DNA from: Myxococcales bacterium
Lineage (GTDB): Bacteria > Myxococcota_A > Polyangia > Haliangiales > Haliangiaceae
Reading direction: 5' to 3'
NCBI GenBank assembly: GCA_016794525.1
Contig: JAEUJY010000049.1
Coordinates: 55,410 to 119,409, forward strand
DNA: 64,000 nucleotides
Both the position numbers and the translations under genes were made by a program. Below, piece after piece: positions 21,904 through 31,092 of the stretch. The notes under the pieces are model-generated. The model searched no databases. It saw only the letters and a program-made list of their open reading frames with translations, and had not been told where the DNA came from. Position 1 is the first letter of the stretch, and every line of letters begins with the position of its first letter.

Positions 21904-23777
21904 TCATCCCGATGGCCCGGGTCCGCTTGATCGGCCGCAAGGACGAGCTGCCACAGGCGCTGGCGGCGTTGCAGGACGCCGGCACGCTGCATCTGGCGAC
22001 GCCCCCCGACGACGTGCCGCGCCACGCGCCGAGCGCGCGCGAGCGGCGGCGGCGGCGTGACCTCGAGCGTGCGCTGGCGGACGTCGACGGCGCGCTGGCC
22101 GGGCTGCGGGGGCTGGACGCCGCGGTCGACGAGGCCGCGGCGGCGGCGGCGGCGCCGGCCGGGCGCGCGGCGTGGCTGGCGGCGCGGGTGCGCGCGCAGA
22201 CCACCGCGCGGGTGCGCGAGCGGCAGGCGCTGACCGACGAGCGGGCGGCGCTGGCGGCGTTCGCGCCGCTGTTCGCCGAGCTCGAGGCGCTGATCGGCGA
22301 GACCGGCGCGCGCCGGCTGTTCACGGTGCACCTCTTGCGGCTGCGCGGCGATGGCCCGACGACGCGCCGGTTGCGCGACGTGTTGAACCGGACGCTGGGG
22401 CCGCACGAGCTGCGCGCGCGGACGCTGCCCGACGGCGAGGTGGCGATGCTGCTCCTGGCGCCGGCGGCGCGGGCCGCCGAGGTCGAGCGGCTGCTGGCCG
22501 ACGCCCACGTCGAGTCGGCCCCGGTGCCGCTGGCGCTCGGCGGCGGCACGCTGGTCGAGGCGCTGGCGCGGCTGCGGCCGCGGCTGGCGGCGGTCGACGC
22601 ACGGCTGGCGGCGATCGCCGCGGAGGCGGGCGAGCTGGCGGCGCGTATCGGCCCGACGCTGGTCGCGGCGCGGCGGAGCTTCCACGACGAGCTGGCGGAG
22701 CTGGCGGCGCGCGCGCTGGCCGGCGAGACCCCGCGGGCGTTCGTCGTCGAGGGCTGGCTGCCGGCGACCGGCGTGGCCGGGTTGACGGCGCGGCTGGCCG
22801 CGGCGGTGCCCGGCGTCAGCGTCGCCGAGGTCGCGCGCGCCGCGTGGCACAGCGACGACGCGCCGGTCGTGCTGCGCAACCCGACGATCTTCGAGCCGTT
22901 CGAGCGCCTGACCGCGATGCTGCCGCTGCCGCGTTACGGCTCGGTCGACCCGACGCCGTTCGTCGCGGTGTTCTTCCCGATGCTGTTCGGGCTGATCGTC
23001 GGCGACCTCGGCTACGGGGCGCTGCTGGCGATCGTCGCCGCGATCCTGTGGTGGCGCGGCGGCGCCCGCGGCTGGAGCCACGACCTCGCGCGGATCGCCG
23101 CGGCGATCGCCGGCTACACGCTGCTGTTCGGGCTGTTGTTCGGCGAGCTGTTCGGCGACCTCGGCGCGCGGGCGCTGGGGCTGCGGCCGCTGTGGATGGA
23201 TCGCCACGAGGGGATCCTGCCGTTCCTCGGGCTGGCCATCGCGATCGGCCTGGTGCACCTGGTGCTCGGGCTGGTGACCGCGGCGGTGGCGCGCCGTCGC
23301 CACCCGCGCGAGGCCGCCGGCCGTGGCCTCGCGGCGCTGATGATGGTGCTGATCGGCGTGGTGCTGGCGACGATGATGAAGCTCCTGCCCGGCGTGCTGT
23401 TCACGCCGGCGCTGGTGGTGCTGCTGGTGGCGCTGCCGGTGCTGGTGGTGCTCGAGGGCGCGACCGCGCTGCTCGAGCTGCTCACGACGGTGGGCCACGC
23501 GCTGTCGTACGCCCGCGTGATGGCGCTGGGCACCGCGTCGGTGATGATGGCGATGGTCGCCAACCAGATGGTCGGCGCGTTCGGCGGCGCGGTGGTCGGC
23601 GTGCTGTTCGCGCTGGTGTTCCACCTCGTCAACTTCGCGATCGCGATGTTCAGCCCGACCATCCACGTGCTGCGCCTGCACTACGTGGAGTTCTTCGGCA
23701 CGTTCTTCGACCCGGGTGGCGATCCGTACCGGCCGCTGTCGCGCTGGTCACCCGAGCCTTGTCCCGAGGGCCCGTGA
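21900..23777 (+). CDS. atpI: A/V-type ATPase subunit I (a-like, proton channel/stator)
   Basis: 625 residues. The N-terminal 330 residues are a soluble helical arm (MARVRLIGRKDELPQALAAL is a typical opening), and the C-terminal half has about seven membrane segments (VFFPMLFGLIVGDLGYGALL and others). The essential channel arginine is visible as Arg539 in LSYARVMALG. GTG at 21900, overlapping the preceding stop, is chosen over an internal ATG at 21912 because GGAGG sits four bases before it. It forms the half-channels against which the K-ring turns. Confidence 0.94.
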   Translation: MIIPMARVRLIGRKDELPQALAALQDAGTLHLATPPDDVPRHAPSARERRRRRDLERALADVDGALAGLRGLDAAVDEAAAAAAAPAGRAAWLAARVRAQTTARVRERQALTDERAALAAFAPLFAELEALIGETGARRLFTVHLLRLRGDGPTTRRLRDVLNRTLGPHELRARTLPDGEVAMLLLAPAARAAEVERLLADAHVESAPVPLALGGGTLVEALARLRPRLAAVDARLAAIAAEAGELAARIGPTLVAARRSFHDELAELAARALAGETPRAFVVEGWLPATGVAGLTARLAAAVPGVSVAEVARAAWHSDDAPVVLRNPTIFEPFERLTAMLPLPRYGSVDPTPFVAVFFPMLFGLIVGDLGYGALLAIVAAILWWRGGARGWSHDLARIAAAIAGYTLLFGLLFGELFGDLGARALGLRPLWMDRHEGILPFLGLAIAIGLVHLVLGLVTAAVARRRHPREAAGRGLAALMMVLIGVVLATMMKLLPGVLFTPALVVLLVALPVLVVLEGATALLELLTTVGHALSYARVMALGTASVMMAMVANQMVGAFGGAVVGVLFALVFHLVNFAIAMFSPTIHVLRLHYVEFFGTFFDPGGDPYRPLSRWSPEPCPEGP

Positions 23778-23802
23778 GGGCCGGAGCACCAGGAGGCACG
23801 CC

Positions 23803-24021
23803 ATGGACGTCCTGTGGATCAGCATCGGCGCCGCGCTCGCCATCGTCGGCAGTGCGCTCGCCACCGCCTGGGCGCAGTCGCGGATCGGCGCCGCCGCCGC
23901 CGCTGCGCTCGCCGAGAAACCCGAGCTGCGCACCACCGCGGTGCTGATGGTCGCCATCCCCGAGACGATGGTGATCCTCGGCTTCGTGATCGCGGTGTTG
24001 ATCGTGCTCAAGGGTGGCTGA
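23803..24021 (+). CDS. atpK: A/V-type ATPase subunit K (c-ring proteolipid, one hairpin)
   Basis: 72 residues, two membrane helices joined by a short polar loop with SRIGAAAAAALAEKPE. The ion-binding carboxylate is Glu54 in AIPETMVILGF. The arrangement closely resembles the H+-type Thermus proteolipid, without the Gln-rich signature of Na+-binding rings, so proton coupling is likely. It is a single-hairpin (8-kDa type) subunit, not the duplicated four-helix form. AGGAGG at 23791-23796 precedes the ATG. Confidence 0.93.
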   Translation: MDVLWISIGAALAIVGSALATAWAQSRIGAAAAAALAEKPELRTTAVLMVAIPETMVILGFVIAVLIVLKGG

Positions 24022-24029
24022 GGCCGACC

Positions 24030-24578
24030 ATGGCGATCGCCGACCTGCTGGAGGCGCTCGAGCGCGAGGCCGCGGCCGAGGTGGCCGCGATCGACGCCGC
24101 GGCGCGCGCCGAGGTCGACGCCAAGCTCGCCGCGGCGGCGGCCGCGCGGGAGGTCCGACGCCGCGGCGCGGTGGCGCGCGCGTGCGCCGCGCGGCAGGCC
24201 CAGCTCGACGGCGCCGAGGCGGAGGCTGCGCGCCACGCGCGGCGCGCGGTGCTGACGGCGCGCGCGGCGGCGCTGGCCCGGGTGCGGGCGGCGTGCGCGG
24301 CGCCGGTCGACGCGCTGGTGGCGCGCGACGACGTGCTGGCCGCGCTGGTGGCGGCGGTGCTCGCCAGCGGTGGCGCCGAGGGCGAGGTGCGGTGCGGGCC
24401 GGCGCTGGTGGCGCGGGTGCGCGCGCTGGTCGCGCCGGTGGTCGCGGTGCGGCCCGACGCCGCGATCGTCGGTGGCCTGGTCGCGAGCCGCGCCGACGGG
24501 CGGGTCGAGATCGACGCGACGCTGGCGACGCTGCTCGACCGGCTGTGGCCGCACCTGCGGCTCGAGGTGCGGCCATGA
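24030..24578 (+). CDS. atpE: A/V-type ATPase subunit E (peripheral stalk)
   Basis: 182 residues. The N-terminal 90 residues are an Ala/Glu/Arg coiled coil (LLEALEREAAAEVAAIDAA), and the C-terminal part is a small alpha/beta domain ending GGLVASRADGRVEIDATLAT, a pattern shared by E subunits (GG followed by an acidic ID...T). It pairs with the G/H-like subunit encoded first in the operon. Its stop overlaps the start of the next gene (ATGA). Confidence 0.88.
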   Translation: MAIADLLEALEREAAAEVAAIDAAARAEVDAKLAAAAAAREVRRRGAVARACAARQAQLDGAEAEAARHARRAVLTARAAALARVRAACAAPVDALVARDDVLAALVAAVLASGGAEGEVRCGPALVARVRALVAPVVAVRPDAAIVGGLVASRADGRVEIDATLATLLDRLWPHLRLEVRP

Positions 24579-25555
24579 CCTGGGTCGACCTGGTCGCGCG
24601 CGCGCGCGGACGGAGCACGCACCTGGCGGCCGACGAGGCGCTGGCGGCGATCGATCGCGCCGGCGACCGCGGCGCGCTGCTCGCCGCGCTGGCGCACGCC
24701 GGCTGGGTGATCGCGCCGAGCGCCGACGCGCTGGCCGCGGCCCGCGCGCTCGACGAGGCGGCGACCGCGCGCGCGACCGCCGAGCTCGCGGTGCTGACCC
24801 GCTGGGCCGCCGCGCGGACCGCGGCGCTCGCGGTGATCGTCGCCGACGAGGACCGCGGCGCGCTGCGCGGGCTGGTGCGCGGGCTGGTGGCCGGGACCGC
24901 GCCGACGGCCCGGCTGCGCGGCGCGGTGGCGACGCCGGACCTGTCGGCGACCGCGCTGCGCGAGCTGGCGGAGGCCGCGACCGGCCCGGCGCTGGCGGCG
25001 GCGCTGACCCGGCTGGCGCACCCGGCGGCCACGGCGCTCGCGCCGTCGCTGACGCACCAACCGCTCGAGCCGATGGCGGTCGAGCAGGCGCTGGCGGCGT
25101 GGTTCGCCGAGCGGGCGCGGGCTGGCGCGCGCGCCGCCGGTGATCGCGCGCTGGCCGAGCACGTCGCGCAGGCGATCGACGCCGAGAACGCGGCCGCGGC
25201 GCTGGCGCTGGCGACCCGCGGCCGCGGGCTGGCGGCCGACGCGGCGTTCTTGGTCGGCGGCCGCCGCGTCGATCGCGCGACGTTCGGGGCCGCCGCCGCC
25301 GCTGCGCCCGCGGCGTGCGCGACGACGCTGGCCGCGGCGCTCGCCGGCACGCCGCTGGCTGCGGCGGTCGGCGCCGGCACGCCCGACGCGATCGAGCGCG
25401 CGACCCTGGCGTGGCAGCTCGCGACCCAGGCGCGGTGGCGGCGCGTCGAGCCGCTCGGCCTGGGGCCGGTGCTGTGGCTGTGGCTGCGGCTGCGGCGCGA
25501 GCACGCGCAGGTGCGCCTCGCGGCGTGGCGGCTCGCGCTGGGAGGTGCGGCGTGA
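24575..25555 (+). CDS. atpC: A/V-type ATPase subunit C (central-stalk socket, d-like)
   Basis: 326 residues, nearly all helical, with repeated Ala/Leu/Arg patterns. The family consensus is weak, but length, helix content and position between E and F fit the funnel-shaped C (d) subunit that connects the K-ring to the rotor shaft. The start is ATG at 24575 overlapping the E stop; the end overlaps the F start (GTGA). Possibly fast-evolving. Confidence 0.75.
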   Translation: MTWVDLVARARGRSTHLAADEALAAIDRAGDRGALLAALAHAGWVIAPSADALAAARALDEAATARATAELAVLTRWAAARTAALAVIVADEDRGALRGLVRGLVAGTAPTARLRGAVATPDLSATALRELAEAATGPALAAALTRLAHPAATALAPSLTHQPLEPMAVEQALAAWFAERARAGARAAGDRALAEHVAQAIDAENAAAALALATRGRGLAADAAFLVGGRRVDRATFGAAAAAAPAACATTLAAALAGTPLAAAVGAGTPDAIERATLAWQLATQARWRRVEPLGLGPVLWLWLRLRREHAQVRLAAWRLALGGAA

Positions 25556-25887
25556 GGGCGCCGATCCACGCGGTGTGCCGGCGGCCGGCCGCGCTGGGCC
25601 TCGGGCTGGCCGGGCTGGCGTGCACCGAGGCCGACGACGGGCCCGGCGCCGCGGCGGCGATCGCCGCGATCGAGCGCGCCAGCGGATCCGGCGGCGCGCT
25701 GATCTTGATCGAGCGCGCGCTGTACGACGCGCTGCCGCCCGGCCTGCGCCGTCAGGTCGAGCGCGACGGCACGCCGCTGTTGATGCCGTTCCCGGGCCCC
25801 GCCGTCGGCGCGACCGCCGGCGCCGCCGACGAGGAGCTGCTGGAGCTGCTGCGCCGCTCGGTCGGCTACCGCCTGAGGTTGCGATGA
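25552..25887 (+). CDS. atpF: A/V-type ATPase subunit F (rotor shaft)
   Basis: 111 residues in the flavodoxin-like size range of F subunits, with GLGLAGLACTEADDG near the start, GGALILIERALYDALP in the middle and the GTPLLMPFPGP loop typical of the family. GTG at 25552 with GGAGGTG at 25541-25547; the GTG overlaps the preceding stop. Ends overlapping the ATG of subunit A. It binds subunit D in the central shaft. Confidence 0.9.
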   Translation: MRAPIHAVCRRPAALGLGLAGLACTEADDGPGAAAAIAAIERASGSGGALILIERALYDALPPGLRRQVERDGTPLLMPFPGPAVGATAGAADEELLELLRRSVGYRLRLR

Positions 25888-27623
25888 CCACCGCCACCGT
25901 CACCCGCGTCACCGGCACGCTGGCCGAGGCCCGGCCGCTGCGCGAGGCCGGCCTCTACGAGCTGGTGCGAGTCGGCGCGCGCGGCCTGCTCGGCGAGATC
26001 ATCCGCTTCAAGGACGAGATCGCGACGCTGCAGATCTACGAGGACACCACCGGCCTGGCGGTCGGGGCGCCGGTGATCGCGACCGGCGCGCCGCTGACCG
26101 TGACGCTGGGGCCGGGCCTCCTGGGCGCGATGCTCGACGGCGTCGGCCGACCGCTGGCGCGGCTGGCCGCGGCCTCGGGCGACTTCATCGCGCCCGGCGC
26201 CAGCGCGCCGACGCTGGATCCGGCGCGGCGCTGGGCGTTCACGGCGACCGCGGCGCTCGGCGCGGCGGTGCGCGGCGGCGACGTGCTCGGCACGGTCGAG
26301 GAGCAGCCCGGGTTCGTCCACCGCGTGCTGGTGCCGCCCGGCGTCGAGGGCGCGCTCGCGGCGCTGGCCAGCGGCGACTACACCGTCGACGAGCCGATCG
26401 GTCGCCTGGCCGATGGCACCGCGCTGACGCTGGCGCAGCGCTGGCCGCTGCGGCGGCCGCGCCCGGTGGCGGAGCGGCTGCCGGCCGATCGCCCGGTCGT
26501 GACCGGCCAGCGGGTGTTCGACCTGCTGTTCCCGCTGGCCGAGGGCGGCGCGGTGGCGGTGCCCGGCGGCTTCGGCACCGGCAAGACGGTGATCGAGCAC
26601 GGCCTGGCCCGCCACGCCGACGCCGACGTCGTCGTGTTCGTCGGCTGCGGCGAGCGCGGCAACGAGATCGCCGAGGTGGTGCAGGAGTTCCCGCGGCTGA
26701 TCGATCCGAAGAACGGCCGCCCGGTGATGGAGCGCACCGTGCTGGTCGTCAACACGTCCAACATGCCGGTCGTCGCGCGCGAGGCGTCGGTGTACCTCGG
26801 CGTGACGATCGCCGAGTACTACCGCGACCAGGGCTACCGGGTCGCGGTCATGGTCGACAGCCTGTCGCGGTGGGCCGAGGCGCTGCGCGACATCGCCGCG
26901 CGCCTGCAGGAGATGCCCGGCGAGGAGGGCTACCCGACCCACCTCGCGAGCCGGCTGGGCCAGCTCTACGAGCGCGCGGGCCGCGCCACCGCCGCCGGCG
27001 CGCCGACCCGCACCGGCGCGGTCAGCCTGGTGTGCGCGGTGTCGCCGCCGGGCGGCGACTTCTCCGAGCCGGTGACCCAGGCGTCGCTGCGCGTCGCCGG
27101 CGGGATGTGGGCGCTCGACGCGTCGCTGGCGCGCAAGCGGCAGTTCCCGGCGGTCGACTGGGCGCTCAGCTACTCGCTCTACACCGACGCGACCGCGGCG
27201 TGGTTCGCCGACGCCGCCGGCCTCGACTGGGCCGCGGTGCGCACGCGGGTGCTGGCGCTGCTCCAGCGCGACGCCGAGCTGCGCGAGATCGCCGGCCTGC
27301 TCGGCCACGAGGCGCTGCAGGATCGCGATCGCGTCGTGATCGACGTCGCGCGGATGCTGCACGAGCACCTGCTCGGCCAGAGCGCCTACGATCCGATCGA
27401 CGCCGCGTGCCCGGTGGCCAAGACCGGGCGGATGGCGGCGCTGGCGGTGGCGGCGCTCGACGCCGCGCTGGCCGCGGTCGAGCGCGGCGCGACGATCGAC
27501 GAGCTCGAGCTGCCGGCGCTGCGCCGCGCCTACGTCGCGCTGCGCGCCGCACCCCCCGACGCGATCGCCGCCCGCGCCGCCGACGTCGAGCGCGCGATCG
27601 CCGCGCTGGAGGTCCGACGATGA
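25884..27623 (+). CDS. atpA: A/V-type ATPase catalytic subunit A
   Basis: 579 residues. Walker A loop GGFGTGKT at 228-235, then VVFVGCGERGNEIAEVVQEFP, VMVDSLSRWAEALRD (Walker B with Asp) and YPTHLASRLGQLYERAGR, all diagnostic of catalytic A subunits with the long non-homologous insert after the N-terminal barrel. Hydrolyses or makes ATP in the A3B3 head. Translationally coupled on both sides through ATGA overlaps. Confidence 0.97.
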   Translation: MTTATVTRVTGTLAEARPLREAGLYELVRVGARGLLGEIIRFKDEIATLQIYEDTTGLAVGAPVIATGAPLTVTLGPGLLGAMLDGVGRPLARLAAASGDFIAPGASAPTLDPARRWAFTATAALGAAVRGGDVLGTVEEQPGFVHRVLVPPGVEGALAALASGDYTVDEPIGRLADGTALTLAQRWPLRRPRPVAERLPADRPVVTGQRVFDLLFPLAEGGAVAVPGGFGTGKTVIEHGLARHADADVVVFVGCGERGNEIAEVVQEFPRLIDPKNGRPVMERTVLVVNTSNMPVVAREASVYLGVTIAEYYRDQGYRVAVMVDSLSRWAEALRDIAARLQEMPGEEGYPTHLASRLGQLYERAGRATAAGAPTRTGAVSLVCAVSPPGGDFSEPVTQASLRVAGGMWALDASLARKRQFPAVDWALSYSLYTDATAAWFADAAGLDWAAVRTRVLALLQRDAELREIAGLLGHEALQDRDRVVIDVARMLHEHLLGQSAYDPIDAACPVAKTGRMAALAVAALDAALAAVERGATIDELELPALRRAYVALRAAPPDAIAARAADVERAIAALEVRR

Positions 27624-28996
27624 TCGCGGTCCGCACCCACCACGGCGCGCGCGCGTTGATCGGCGCGCTGGCCTACGTCGAGGACGCCCGCGGCGCGGCG
27701 ATGGGCGAGGTGGTCGAGCTGCGCCAGGCCGGCCAGCCGCCGCGGCGCGGCCAGGTGATCGACGCGTCCGACGGCCTGACCGTGATCCAGATCCTCGAGG
27801 AGCCGATCGGCCTGGCGCCGGCGCGGGTCGCGATCACGCTGACCGGCGCGACCGCCGAGGCGCCGGTGGGCCGCGAGCTGCTGGGCCGCACGCTCAGCGG
27901 CGTGGCGGCGCCGCTCGACGATCTGCCGCCGCCGATCGGCGAGGCGCTGCGGCCGGTGTGGGGCGCGCCGATGAACCCGGTGCGGCGGCGCCCGCCGGGC
28001 GACTTCATCGAGACCGGCGTGTCGGCGATCGACGGGCTCAACACGCTGGTGCGCGGCCAGAAGCTGCCGGTGTTCTCCGGCGCCGGCCTGCCCGCGCTCG
28101 AGCTGGCGGCGCAGATCGTCGAGCACGCGCGCGCCGGCGCCGGCGAGCCGTTCGCGGTGGTGTTCGCGGCGATCGGCATCACCGCGCGCGAGACCCGGCT
28201 GTTCGTCGAGCGGCTGCGCGCCAGCCCGGCTCGCAGCCGCACGGTGTTCTACCTGAACGAGGCCCGCGACCCGACGATCGAGCAGCTGATGACGCCGCGG
28301 TTCGCGCTGGCCCAGGCCGAGTTCCTGGCGTTCGACGCCGGCATGCACGTGCTGGTGGTGATGGCCGACGTCGCGCACTACTGCGAGACGCTGCGCCAGG
28401 TGGCGGCGGCGCGCGACGAGGTGCCCGGCCGCCGCGGCTACCCCGGCTACATGTACACGGACCTCGCGTCGTTGTTCGAGCGCGCCGGCGTGCTGCACGA
28501 CCGCCCCGGCTCGCTGACGCAGCTGCCGATCCTGACGATGCCCGACGACGACATCACCCACCCGGTGCCCGACCTCACCGGCTACATCACCGAGGGCCAG
28601 GTGGTGCTGTCGCGCGAGCTGCACGGCCAGGGCGTGTTCCCGCCGATCGACGTGCTGCCGTCGCTGTCGCGGCTGATGAACGCCGGCATCGGCGCGACCA
28701 AGACCGCGCCGGAGCACCGGCGCTGGGCCGATCAGCTGTACGCGAGCTACGCGCGCGGCCGCGAGGCGCGGCTGATGGCGACGATCGTCGGCGAGGCCGG
28801 CCTGAGCGATCCCGATCGCCGCGCGCTGACGTTCGCCGCCGACTTCGAGCGCGAGCTGATCGGCCAGGGCCACGCGCGGCGCACGATCGGCGAGACGATC
28901 GCGGTCGGCTGGCGCTTGCTCGCGGCGCTGCCGCGCGACGATCTCGAGCGCATCGACGACGCGACCTGGGCCCGGCGGCCGGGAGCCGCGCCGTGA
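27620..28996 (+). CDS. atpB: A/V-type ATPase regulatory subunit B
   Basis: 458 residues. Lacks a canonical Walker A, as expected for B (SGAGLPALELAAQI in its place), and has FIETGVSAIDGLNTLVRGQKLPVFS, FYLNEARDPTIEQLMTPR and GYPGYMYTDLASLFERAG. The C-terminus contains the LPSLSRLMNAGIGATKT segment. Forms the A3B3 hexamer with subunit A. Start ATG overlaps the A stop; the stop overlaps the GTG of subunit D. Confidence 0.97.
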   Translation: MIAVRTHHGARALIGALAYVEDARGAAMGEVVELRQAGQPPRRGQVIDASDGLTVIQILEEPIGLAPARVAITLTGATAEAPVGRELLGRTLSGVAAPLDDLPPPIGEALRPVWGAPMNPVRRRPPGDFIETGVSAIDGLNTLVRGQKLPVFSGAGLPALELAAQIVEHARAGAGEPFAVVFAAIGITARETRLFVERLRASPARSRTVFYLNEARDPTIEQLMTPRFALAQAEFLAFDAGMHVLVVMADVAHYCETLRQVAAARDEVPGRRGYPGYMYTDLASLFERAGVLHDRPGSLTQLPILTMPDDDITHPVPDLTGYITEGQVVLSRELHGQGVFPPIDVLPSLSRLMNAGIGATKTAPEHRRWADQLYASYARGREARLMATIVGEAGLSDPDRRALTFAADFERELIGQGHARRTIGETIAVGWRLLAALPRDDLERIDDATWARRPGAAP

Positions 28997-29622
28997 TCAC
29001 CCGCGCCGCGCCGACGCGCGCCGAGCTGCTGCGCGCGCGGCGGCTGCTGACGCGCGTCGAGAAGGGCGCCGCGCTGCTGACGCGCAAGCGCGAGGCGCTG
29101 GTGCGCGAGCTGTTCCCGCTGGCGCGGCCGGCCGCCGAGGCGCGGCGAGCGATCGGCGACGCGGCGACCGCGGCGTACCGCGCCGAGCTGGCGGCGCTCG
29201 CGCAGCGCGGCGAGGGCGAGGTCGCGGCCACCGGCTGGCCGCCGCGCGCGCTGGCGCTCGACGTGACGGTGCAGCGGGTGTGGGGGCTGGCGGTCCCGCG
29301 GCTCGACGATCTGCCGGCGTGGGATCGCGATCTGACCGCGCGCGCCACCGCGCCCGGCGTCACCGCGCCCAGCCTCGTCGAGGCCGCGAGCCGGTTCGAG
29401 CGCCTGGCGTCCGAGCTGCTGGCGGCCGCGGCGCGCGAGCTGCACGTCCGCGCGCTGGGCCAGGCGCTGGCTCGCACCTCGCGGCAGCTGCACACGCTCG
29501 AGCAGCGGGTCGAGCCCGAGCTGCGGGCGCGCATCGCCGCGGTCGAGCGGGCGCTGGACGAGCGCGAGCGCGAGGAGCACACCCGCTTGCGGCAGCTGCG
29601 CCAGCGGCGCGGCGCCTCGTGA
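28993..29622 (+). CDS. atpD: A/V-type ATPase subunit D (rotor axle)
   Basis: 209 residues of two long helices. The N-terminal consensus PTRAELLRARRLLTRVEKGA with LLTRKREALVREL is the D-subunit signature; the C-terminal helix is Arg/Glu-rich (ERALDEREREEHTRLRQL). It forms the central axle with F. GTG at 28993 overlaps the B stop. It is the last gene of the operon; the next gene starts 88 bases on. Confidence 0.93.
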   Translation: MITRAAPTRAELLRARRLLTRVEKGAALLTRKREALVRELFPLARPAAEARRAIGDAATAAYRAELAALAQRGEGEVAATGWPPRALALDVTVQRVWGLAVPRLDDLPAWDRDLTARATAPGVTAPSLVEAASRFERLASELLAAAARELHVRALGQALARTSRQLHTLEQRVEPELRARIAAVERALDEREREEHTRLRQLRQRRGAS

Positions 29623-29710
29623 TTCCGCAGGGTTGCGGTGTGGCGCGGACGATTGTGTAGATTGTCGTCAACGATCGTCGGCCCCGCGGGCACTACGGTC
29701 GGAGCCCCCG

Positions 29711-30316
29711 GTGCCCTGCGCGGAGCTGAGCCTGACCCTGCCGATCGTAGACGTCGCCCCGACGGGTGATGCGGACCTGGTCGCGCGCCTGCGCCAGCGC
29801 GAGCGCACCGCGGTGGCGGAGGCGTACACCGCGCACCACGCGCCGGTGCGCGCGTTCGCCCGCCGGCTGCTCGGCGACGACGCCGCGGCGGAGGACGTCG
29901 TCCACGACACGTTCCTGGCGCTGCCCGACGCGGTCGCGCACTTCCGCGGCGCGTCGACGCTGCGCAGCTTCGTGATCGGCGTGGCGGCCAACCGCGCCCG
30001 GCGCCACGTCCGCTCGGCGGCGCGGCGGCGGCGCGCGACCCAGCGGCTGGCCGAGGTCGAGCAGGTGCGCGGCGCCCAGGCGCCCGCCCCCGACGCCGTG
30101 GCCCAGCGCCGCCAGCTGGCCGACCGGCTGTCGCTGGCGCTCGACGAGCTGGCCCACGATCAGCGCGTGGCGTTCGTGCTGTGCGAGGTCGAGGAGCGCT
30201 CGGCGGTCGAGGTCGCGCAGATCCTCGACGTGCCCGAGGGCACGATCCGCTCGCGGGTGTTCCACGCGCGGCGCCGGCTGCGCGAGCTGCTGGCCGAGGA
30301 GGTGCGCCATGGCTGA
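29711..30316 (+). CDS. ECF RNA polymerase sigma factor
   Basis: 201 residues. Region 2 is clear (HHAPVRAFARRLLGDDAAAEDVVHDTFLALP, here split by conserved DAEDVV-like motif), followed by the region 2/4 linker and region 4 (LDELAHDQRVAFVLCEVEE, VAQILDVPEGTIRSRVFHARRRL). GTG at 29711 is preferred, with GGAG at 29701-29704; a longer frame from 29633 adds Cys-rich sequence not seen in the family. It overlaps the next gene, a membrane anti-sigma-like protein, which is a standard ECF operon layout. Confidence 0.9.
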   Translation: MPCAELSLTLPIVDVAPTGDADLVARLRQRERTAVAEAYTAHHAPVRAFARRLLGDDAAAEDVVHDTFLALPDAVAHFRGASTLRSFVIGVAANRARRHVRSAARRRRATQRLAEVEQVRGAQAPAPDAVAQRRQLADRLSLALDELAHDQRVAFVLCEVEERSAVEVAQILDVPEGTIRSRVFHARRRLRELLAEEVRHG

Positions 30317-31061
30317 CCTCGACGAGCTGCTCGGCGCCGCGACCCGCGCGCTGCGCGACCAGGCCGACGTCGCGCCGGCGCCGGTCGACGCGACCCGCCG
30401 CCGGATCATGGACGACCTCGCGCCGCCGCGGCGTCACCGTCGCCGGATCGGCCTGGTGGTGTTCGCGTTCGCGCTGACCTCGGGCGGCCTGGCGTGGGCC
30501 ACCGCCACCGGGCGCGTCGCGACCACGCTCGAGCGCCTCGGCGTGACGTCGCGCGCGCGGCCGATGCACGACACGCTGGCAGTGGCGACGCCGACGCGGG
30601 AGGCGCGCGCGACCCACGTCGAACCGCCGGCTCCGACTCCGGCTCCGGCTCCGGCTCCGGCTCCGACTCCGGCTCCGGCTCCGGCTCCGACTCGGGCCCC
30701 GGCTCCGGCTCCGACTCCGGCTCCGGCTCGGACTCCGGCTCGGGTTCCGGCGCGGGCTCCGGCTCCGGTGCGAGCGGACGACGGCGCGGATCTCGACGCG
30801 TACCGCCGCGCCCACGGCCTGCACTTCAAGGCCGGCGACTGGCCCGCGGCGCTGGCGGCGTGGGACGCGTACCTCGCCGGGTTTCCGTCGGGGCGCTTCG
30901 CCGTCGAGGCGCGCTACAATCGCGCGATCGTGCTGGCGCGTCTGCACCGCATCGCCGAGGCCCGCGCGGCGCTGGCGCCGTTCGCGACCGGCGCCGTCGA
31001 GGGCGGCTATCGCCAGCGCGAGGCGACCGAGCTGCTCGACGCGCTGGAGCCGCAGCCGTGA
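30309..31061 (+). CDS. Membrane anti-sigma-like protein with Pro-Ala linker and TPR-like C-terminus
   Basis: 250 residues. A soluble N-terminal helix region (residues 1-50), a single membrane segment at about 55-70 ([19 protein letters not shown]), then 60 residues of Ala-Pro repeats ([17 protein letters not shown]) and a C-terminal helical domain ([23 protein letters not shown], one TPR-like unit) in the periplasm. It overlaps the ECF sigma gene by eight bases, with GAGGAGG before the ATG, so it is likely the cognate anti-sigma factor; no known anti-sigma zinc motif is present. The domain order suggests a signal sensed outside is relayed across the rigid Pro-rich stalk. Confidence 0.75.
   Translation: MADLDELLGAATRALRDQADVAPAPVDATRRRIMDDLAPPRRHRRRIGLVVFAFALTSGGLAWATATGRVATTLERLGVTSRARPMHDTLAVATPTREARATHVEPPAPTPAPAPAPAPTPAPAPAPTRAPAPAPTPAPARTPARVPARAPAPVRADDGADLDAYRRAHGLHFKAGDWPAALAAWDAYLAGFPSGRFAVEARYNRAIVLARLHRIAEARAALAPFATGAVEGGYRQREATELLDALEPQP
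30627..30769. repeat. CCGGCT-type hexamer repeat
   Basis: A run of degenerate CCGGCT/CCGACT hexamers encodes the Ala-Pro stalk of the anti-sigma-like protein. The six-base unit keeps the frame, so slippage would change stalk length. Confidence 0.85.
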
Positions 31062-31092
31062 ACGATCGGGCCGCGAGCGGGGACAGGCAGGC

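Noticed and set aside
19074..23681. Very long open frame on the minus strand (over 1500 codons)
   Set aside because: It lies fully antisense to hypF, the crotonase, the transporter and the ATPase genes and is composed of Arg/Ala/His/Gln-rich shadow sequence, as expected in DNA with this GC content.
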